From the NCBI GenBank assembly GCA_934667465.1, contig CAKUMG010000122.1, positions 1 through 10,455 on the forward strand: a DNA stretch of 10,455 bases, written 5' to 3'. The position numbers and the translations under genes are program-made. Position 1 is the first letter of the stretch. The number at the start of each line of letters is the position of its first letter. Origin of the DNA: an uncultured Actinoplanes sp. Its GTDB lineage: Bacteria; Actinomycetota; Actinomycetes; Mycobacteriales; Micromonosporaceae. The notes under the pieces are model-generated. The model saw nothing but the letters and a program-made list of their open reading frames with translations, was not told the DNA's origin and did no database searches. Positions 6,685-10,455 of the stretch are shown piece after piece.

Positions 6685-6714
6685 TAACGTGGCAAAAATT
6701 CTGCCCAGAACCGG

Positions 6715-8076
6715 TTAAGCGCCGGGGGCGGTGTCCCTGATCGCCTGGGCGAAGACCTCCGAGCGGTGCTCGAAATTGCGGAACCGGCCGTAGCTGGGCG
6801 CCGCCGGCGACAGCAGCACCACGCCCCCGGCCGGGGTCACCTTGCGCGCCAGCAGCACCGCGTCGGCCAGGTCCTGCGCCTGCTCGGTGCGCACGCCGGG
6901 CAGCCCGGCGAGCTCGGCCAGGATGCGCGGGCCGCTGTCGGGCAGCCCGATCACGGTCAGCTCGCGCGCGGCCAGATGCTGCCGCAGGGGCGCGTAGTCG
7001 AGCCCGCGATCCGTGCCGCCGACCAGGACGGTGAGCGGCCTGCCCTCGTACGCGTCGATCGCATGCATCGCCGAGTAGGGGCTCGTCGACAGCGTGTCGT
7101 CCACGAAAGTGAGCCCCGAGGGGTCATCGATCTCGGTGAGCCGGTGCGGCAGCCCCTCGAACGACGCCACCGCCGCCCGCAGCTCCTCCTTGAGCGCCAG
7201 GACGTCGATGCCCATGCCGTCGAGCACCGCCAGGGCCACGCAGAGGTTGCGCCCGTTGTGCTGCCCGCGCAGCCGCAGCTCGTCGCGGGCGAACAGCGGG
7301 TCGTCGCTGCACCAGACCAGGCCGTCGTCCTCGATCCGGAACCGCGAGTCGCCGCTGCCGGCCGGGATCGCCGCGAAGCCGTTGAGGTCGCGGGCGCCGA
7401 TGGTCTCGCGCACCAGCCGCTGGTCGGCGCCGTTCACGACGATCAATTCCGGACCGTGGGCGAGCAGGTTGAGCTTGTCGCGGTAGTACTCGCGCTCGCC
7501 GCCGTGCGCGTCGAGGTGCTCGGGGAACAGCGAGGTCACCACGGCCACGCGCGGCGAGTCCGCCAGGTCGCTGCACTGGTAGCTGGACAGCTCCAGCACG
7601 TACTGCTCCGCAGGGGGCAGATCGAGCAGCGGTACGCCGATGTTGCCGCCGAAGACGTTGGGCCGGCCCGCCGCGGCGAGCAGGTGGCTGATCAGGGCGG
7701 ACGTGGTGCTCTTGCCCTTGCTGCCGGTGACACCGACGGTGGCGCGGGCGTGCTCGGCCATCCACAGCGCGCTGCCGCCGGTGATCGTGATGCCGCGCGC
7801 GCGCAGGTCGGCCATCCACGGGTGGGTCTGCGGCACCCCGGGCGAGCGCACGATCACGTCCGCGGTGGCCAGGGCACCGAACGCGTGGTCACCGCCGGCC
7901 AGCGGCGCGAGCGCGGCCAGCTCGCCCTCCCACGGCACGGACAGGTAGTTGACGCTGTCGTCGACGACCATCAGCCGGGACGGCCCGTGGGCGGCGATCG
8001 CGGTCACGGCGGCGCGGCCCTCACGGCCCGTCCCCCAGACGGCCACGGAACGTCCGCGCAGGTCTGCCAAGCGCAC
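6715..8076 (-). CDS. murD2: UDP-N-acetylmuramoyl-L-alanine--L-glutamate ligase (MurD2-type Mur ligase)
   Basis: A 453-residue cytoplasmic Mur ligase that would add glutamate to UDP-MurNAc-L-Ala using ATP. The N-terminal nucleotide-sugar domain has WGTGREGRAA (14-23). The central domain has the P-loop GVTGSKGKSTTSALI (115-129), ELSSYQ (162-167) and EHLDAHG with the carbamylation-type Lys at 201 (YYRDKLNL). HNGRN is at 273-277. The C-terminal domain has FVDDTLSTSP (324-333), where classical D-Glu-adding MurD has NDSKATN; this divergence and the divergent murL neighbour point to the L-Glu-adding form. The start is GTG 8076, with GAGGGGG seven bases upstream; ATG 8103 and ATG 8190 in the same frame lack binding sites and add unrelated residues. 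In strains with Gly instead of Ala at peptide position 1 the acceptor could be MurNAc-Gly; this cannot be told here. Confidence 0.88.
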   Translation of the reverse strand: MRLADLRGRSVAVWGTGREGRAAVTAIAAHGPSRLMVVDDSVNYLSVPWEGELAALAPLAGGDHAFGALATADVIVRSPGVPQTHPWMADLRARGITITGGSALWMAEHARATVGVTGSKGKSTTSALISHLLAAAGRPNVFGGNIGVPLLDLPPAEQYVLELSSYQCSDLADSPRVAVVTSLFPEHLDAHGGEREYYRDKLNLLAHGPELIVVNGADQRLVRETIGARDLNGFAAIPAGSGDSRFRIEDDGLVWCSDDPLFARDELRLRGQHNGRNLCVALAVLDGMGIDVLALKEELRAAVASFEGLPHRLTEIDDPSGLTFVDDTLSTSPYSAMHAIDAYEGRPLTVLVGGTDRGLDYAPLRQHLAARELTVIGLPDSGPRILAELAGLPGVRTEQAQDLADAVLLARKVTPAGGVVLLSPAAPSYGRFRNFEHRSEVFAQAIRDTAPGA

Positions 8077-8083
8077 TGGAATA

Positions 8084-8090
8084 CCCCCTC
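8084..8090 (-). promoter_or_regulatory. Ribosome binding site deciding the murD2 GTG start
   Basis: GAGGGGG on the minus strand, seven bases before GTG 8076. It excludes the upstream ATG 8103, which lies on the far side of this site and has no purine-rich sequence before it. Confidence 0.7.
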
Positions 8091-8128
8091 GGTGGATGCG
8101 CATTAGTATTGCCCGTCGGTCCGATGAC

Positions 8129-8133
8129 AGGAG
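8129..8133 (+). promoter_or_regulatory. Ribosome binding site deciding the murL GTG start
   Basis: AGGAG seven bases before GTG 8141. It selects this start over ATG 8156, five codons downstream, and over in-frame starts upstream that would run into murD2. Confidence 0.7.
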
Positions 8134-8140
8134 TTTGCGG

Positions 8141-9460
8141 GTGCAGTTCGACGTGATGCGGTTCCCCTCGTACGCCTTCGACCCTTCCACCGGGGTCGCG
8201 ACGTTCGACTACGCGCTGGACTCGTCCACGTCCGACCCGCTCTCCTTCACGGAGACGATCACCTTCCCGCTGCCCACCGGGGACATTCCGGACACGTTCC
8301 ATCGGGTGCTGGAGCTGCTGCACGTCGTCGCCGGGGTCAGCTACTACAAGGTCGGGGCGCCGCCGCGCATTCTCGCGCCGCGTGAGTTCCCCGCTCCGGT
8401 GCAGGCGTTCTTCGACGCGGTCTACAGCAAGGGCCTGGGCGAGTACGCGTACGTCAACCAGCTGCCGTACGTGCTGGACATGACCGTGACCGTGCCGGGC
8501 GTGTCGGCGCCCGCCGCCGCTGTGGACAATGCGGGCGGGCGTCCGTTGTCGGCCGTCGGGGGCGGCAAGGACTCGATCGTCACGCTGGAGATCCTGCGCG
8601 CCGCCGGGCTCGACCCGGTGCCGTTCTCGGTCAACCCGAACCACGTCATCGCCAACGTCAACGCCGCGTCCGGCCTGAGCGCCCTCGCCGCCCGCCGCAA
8701 GCTCGACCCGCGGCTGTTCGAGCTCAACAAGGCCGGCGCGCGCAACGGCCATATCCCAGTCACCGCGATCAACTCGCTCATCGCGATCGCCACCGCGACC
8801 CTGCACGGCCTCGGCCCGGTCGTCATGTCCAACGAGCGCTCCGCCTCCGACCCCAACCTGATCTGGAACGGTCACGAGATCAACCACCAGTGGTCCAAGG
8901 GGCTCGAGGCCGAAGGGCTGCTGCGCGCCGCGGTCACCGCGCACACCGGGCTGACCGAGCCCTACTTCTCGCTGCTGCGCTCGCTGTCGGAGCTGCACAT
9001 CGCCCAGCTGTACGCGCGCAGCAGCGCCTACGACGACGTCGTCACCAGCTGCAACAAGGCGTTCAAACTGCACGACCCGACCGCCCGCTGGTGCGGCGAC
9101 TGCCCCAAGTGCCGGTTCGTCGCGCTCGCCATGGCACCGGCGATGCCCCGCGAGCGGCTCACCCGCATCTTCGGGCGCGACCTGTTCGCCGACCCGGCCC
9201 AGGTCCCCGGCTATCTGGAGCTGCTCGGCATCGATGCGCACAAGCCGTTCGAGTGCGTGGGCGAGGTCGAGGAGTCCCTGGTCGCGCTGACGATGCTCGC
9301 CGACGATCCGCAGTGGGCCGGCGCGCCCGTGGTGGTGGCGCTGCGGGCGGCCGTGCCGGCGGCGGCGTGGGCGTCGGCGTCGCGCGACGCGATCCTGACG
9401 CCGTCCGGGGAGACGTTCGTGCCCGCGGCGTACGGGAAGGCTTTGTCGGCCTTTCTCTGA
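8141..9460 (+). CDS. murL: UDP-N-acetyl-alpha-D-muramoyl-L-alanyl-L-glutamate epimerase MurL
   Basis: A 439-residue cytoplasmic enzyme expected to invert the terminal L-Glu of UDP-MurNAc-L-Ala-L-Glu to D-Glu, in an ATP- and Mg-dependent reaction known for the family (first described in Xanthomonas). Visible motifs are a PP-loop-like SAVGGGKDS (137-145), SVNPNH (163-168), NERSAS (231-236), WNGHEINHQWSKG (242-254) and a Cys cluster WCGDCPKC (317-324) with Cys-304 nearby. The KDS nucleotide-binding loop fits adenylation of the substrate carboxylate. The start is GTG 8141 with AGGAG seven bases upstream. It is divergent from murD2, its pathway partner: MurD2 makes the L-Glu product and MurL epimerises it, bypassing glutamate racemase MurI. 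The stop codon abuts that of the convergent gene on the opposite strand. Family assignment is from recalled motifs and the paired context. Confidence 0.88.
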   Translation: MQFDVMRFPSYAFDPSTGVATFDYALDSSTSDPLSFTETITFPLPTGDIPDTFHRVLELLHVVAGVSYYKVGAPPRILAPREFPAPVQAFFDAVYSKGLGEYAYVNQLPYVLDMTVTVPGVSAPAAAVDNAGGRPLSAVGGGKDSIVTLEILRAAGLDPVPFSVNPNHVIANVNAASGLSALAARRKLDPRLFELNKAGARNGHIPVTAINSLIAIATATLHGLGPVVMSNERSASDPNLIWNGHEINHQWSKGLEAEGLLRAAVTAHTGLTEPYFSLLRSLSELHIAQLYARSSAYDDVVTSCNKAFKLHDPTARWCGDCPKCRFVALAMAPAMPRERLTRIFGRDLFADPAQVPGYLELLGIDAHKPFECVGEVEESLVALTMLADDPQWAGAPVVVALRAAVPAAAWASASRDAILTPSGETFVPAAYGKALSAFL

Positions 9461-10455
9461 TCACTCCGGCAGGTCCTGGTGGATGCGGGCCGGGTGCACG
9501 CCGAGCTGGCGCAGCTCCGCGCTCGTGGCGAGCAGCATCGGCGGGGGCCCGGCCACGTAGACGTCGCAGGCGGACCAGTCGCCGTACGCGGCGACCGTCT
9601 CCGCGACCGGCCCGGACGCGTACGGGCCGGCGTCGCCCTCGCTGACCACCGGCACCACCGTGGCCCAGTGCGCCAGGTGGGCCAGGTCGGTGACCGCGTC
9701 GAGGTCGTACAGGTCGTCGACGGTGCGCACGCTCCAGAACAGTACCGCCGAGCGCGGGTCCCCGGTCGCCACCAGCTCGGTGAGCAGCGCCTTCAGCGGC
9801 GCGACCCCGGTGTCGCCGGCGATCAGGAGCACGTCCGGGCCGTGCTCCGGCAGCACCAGCGAGCCCTCGGGCCGGGACAGCCGCACGACGTCGCCGACCC
9901 CGGCGCGGTGCACGAGCGCGCCGCTGACCCCGGCCGGAGACTCCGCGCGTACGTGCAGCTCGACGATGTTGTCCAGGCGCGGCGACCCGGCGAGCCAGAA
10001 CGGGCGGGTCTCCCCCGGCAGCTCCGCGACCTCGACCCGGGTGAACTGGCCCGGCCGCCACGGCATCGGCAGGTACGGGCGCAGCCGGATCACGGCCACG
10101 TCGTCGCGCCGCCGTTCGTGCGAGACCACCACCGCCGCCCAGGTCACCGGCTCGTAGCGGGCGGCGGCCATGCCGGCCACGACCCACTCCGACGCGTGCT
10201 GCCACGTCGAGCGCCACGCCTGGTCGAAGTCCTGCCGCCAGCCGCCCGCCGTCATCCCGGCCCGCATCGCCTCGGCCAGCGCCGCGCCGGCCAGCTGCAG
10301 CTGCTGCGGCGCCACCCCGCACTCGGCCAGCGCGCCGCCGAGCCGCCCGAACCCGGCCACCAGCAGCGGCGGCTGGTCCGCGTGGTGCGCCAGCCAGGTC
10401 AGGCCCTCGGCGAGCTGCGCCACCTGGGCGGCGGCGTTGCCGGGCACCCCCGCGA
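9461..10455 (-). CDS. Flavohemoglobin-like globin/FAD-NAD(P)H reductase, 5' end beyond window, proximal His missing
   Basis: The frame runs off the right edge; GTG 10447 is only an internal valine without a binding site, so roughly 50 N-terminal residues are probably missing. Counting from that codon, residues 1-95 match the C-terminal part of a bacterial globin (GVAPQQLQLAGAALAEAM at 44-61, then DQAWRSTWQHASEWV). Residues ~100-205 are a ferredoxin-reductase FAD domain (WRPGQF at 130-135; RPFW at 148-151 where RxYS is usual). Residues ~206-328 are the NAD(P)-binding domain (GDTGVAPLKALL at 211-222, VYVAGPPPML at 296-305). Flavohemoglobins (Hmp) convert NO to nitrate. By eye, the heme-ligating His of the KH motif aligns with Leu-40 and the conserved Tyr of PEQY with Leu-50. 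It may thus be a heme-free reductase or bind heme otherwise. The stop codon abuts that of murL. Confidence 0.78.
   Translation of the reverse strand, partial: AGVPGNAAAQVAQLAEGLTWLAHHADQPPLLVAGFGRLGGALAECGVAPQQLQLAGAALAEAMRAGMTAGGWRQDFDQAWRSTWQHASEWVVAGMAAARYEPVTWAAVVVSHERRRDDVAVIRLRPYLPMPWRPGQFTRVEVAELPGETRPFWLAGSPRLDNIVELHVRAESPAGVSGALVHRAGVGDVVRLSRPEGSLVLPEHGPDVLLIAGDTGVAPLKALLTELVATGDPRSAVLFWSVRTVDDLYDLDAVTDLAHLAHWATVVPVVSEGDAGPYASGPVAETVAAYGDWSACDVYVAGPPPMLLATSAELRQLGVHPARIHQDLPE

Larger units (their letters stand above)
6364..6714. other. 351-bp intergenic regulatory region between rpiR and murD2
   Basis: No credible gene. It is more AT-rich than its surroundings between about 6380 and 6600 and holds, in order, the promoter and two inverted repeats of the sugar operon, the CRP-like site and, at its right end, the murD2 terminator. 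A 60-codon frame on the plus strand (6536-6718) has no ribosome binding site and no recognisable content. No DasR-type (dre) site was seen. Confidence 0.7.
8077..8140. promoter_or_regulatory. 64-bp divergent promoter region of murD2 and murL
   Basis: Both genes must be transcribed from within or just beyond this short gap. Its only AT-rich patch is ATTAGTATTG (8102-8111), which holds TAGTAT on the plus strand (a -10-like hexamer at 8104-8109) and AATACT on the minus strand, so overlapping back-to-back -10 elements are plausible. No good -35 is seen for either. Confidence 0.4.

Noticed and set aside
6364..6714. DasR (dre) operator expected for GlcNAc uptake genes
   Set aside because: No sequence close to the ACTGGTCTAGACCAGT type was seen here or before ngcE.
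6536..6718. 60-codon plus-strand frame in the rpiR-murD2 intergenic region
   Set aside because: No binding site, no homology recognised, and it overlaps the CRP-like site and the terminator hairpin.
6766..8106. 446-codon plus-strand frame antisense to murD2
   Set aside because: Shadow frame; Mur ligase motifs are on the minus strand.
8077..8190. Longer N-terminus for murD2 from ATG 8190 or ATG 8103
   Set aside because: The added residues do not resemble Mur ligases, the starts lack binding sites, and ATG 8190 lies inside murL.
8021..9241. 406-codon minus-strand frame antisense to murL
   Set aside because: Shadow frame; murL has a good binding site and conserved motifs.

Overview
The window is high-GC actinobacterial DNA. 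GC-rich codon use leaves long antisense shadow frames over every gene. The gene set fits the Micromonosporaceae (Actinoplanes/Micromonospora type): a carbohydrate ABC transporter with no ATPase gene, a MurD2/MurL pair, a secreted RHS/YD-repeat protein and GTG starts. The family placement is inference, and no rRNA or tRNA gene is present to test it.

Layout, left to right. (1) 1-1699, minus: a secreted RHS/YD-repeat protein that starts cleanly at 1699 but changes reading frame near 800. In its last ~90 codons before the window edge it becomes a SecD/SecDF P1-type periplasmic domain. (2) 1700-1874: intergenic DNA with a strong hairpin ending the sugar operon, a 25-bp direct repeat and a small palindrome. 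(3) 1875-6363, minus: an apparent operon, rpiR-type regulator, then ngcE (solute-binding lipoprotein), ngcF and ngcG (permeases), for uptake of N-acetylglucosamine/chitobiose. A GC-rich hairpin lies between ngcE and ngcF. (4) 6364-6714: a 351-bp regulatory region with a candidate promoter, two AAGTT-centred inverted repeats, a near-consensus CRP-type site, and the terminator of the next gene. (5) 6715-9460: murD2 (minus) and murL (plus), divergent from a 64-bp intergenic region. (6) 9461-10455, minus: a flavohemoglobin-like reductase, cut by the right edge, whose globin part seems to lack the proximal heme histidine.

How the genes fit together. NgcE should capture GlcNAc or chitin disaccharide outside the cell and NgcFG should import it, powered by an ATPase encoded elsewhere (MsiK in known systems). 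The RpiR/SIS regulator probably senses an amino-sugar phosphate and controls the operon. MurD2 adds L-Glu to the UDP-MurNAc-peptide precursor and MurL epimerises that residue to D-Glu, an alternative to MurI plus classical MurD. Imported amino sugars can also feed UDP-GlcNAc and UDP-MurNAc, so sections 3 and 5 are metabolically related, though no shared regulation is visible.

The strongest anomalies are the in-frame RHS-to-SecD junction, the frame break within the same gene, and the degenerate globin. The first two could reflect real rearrangement and decay or an assembly fault.
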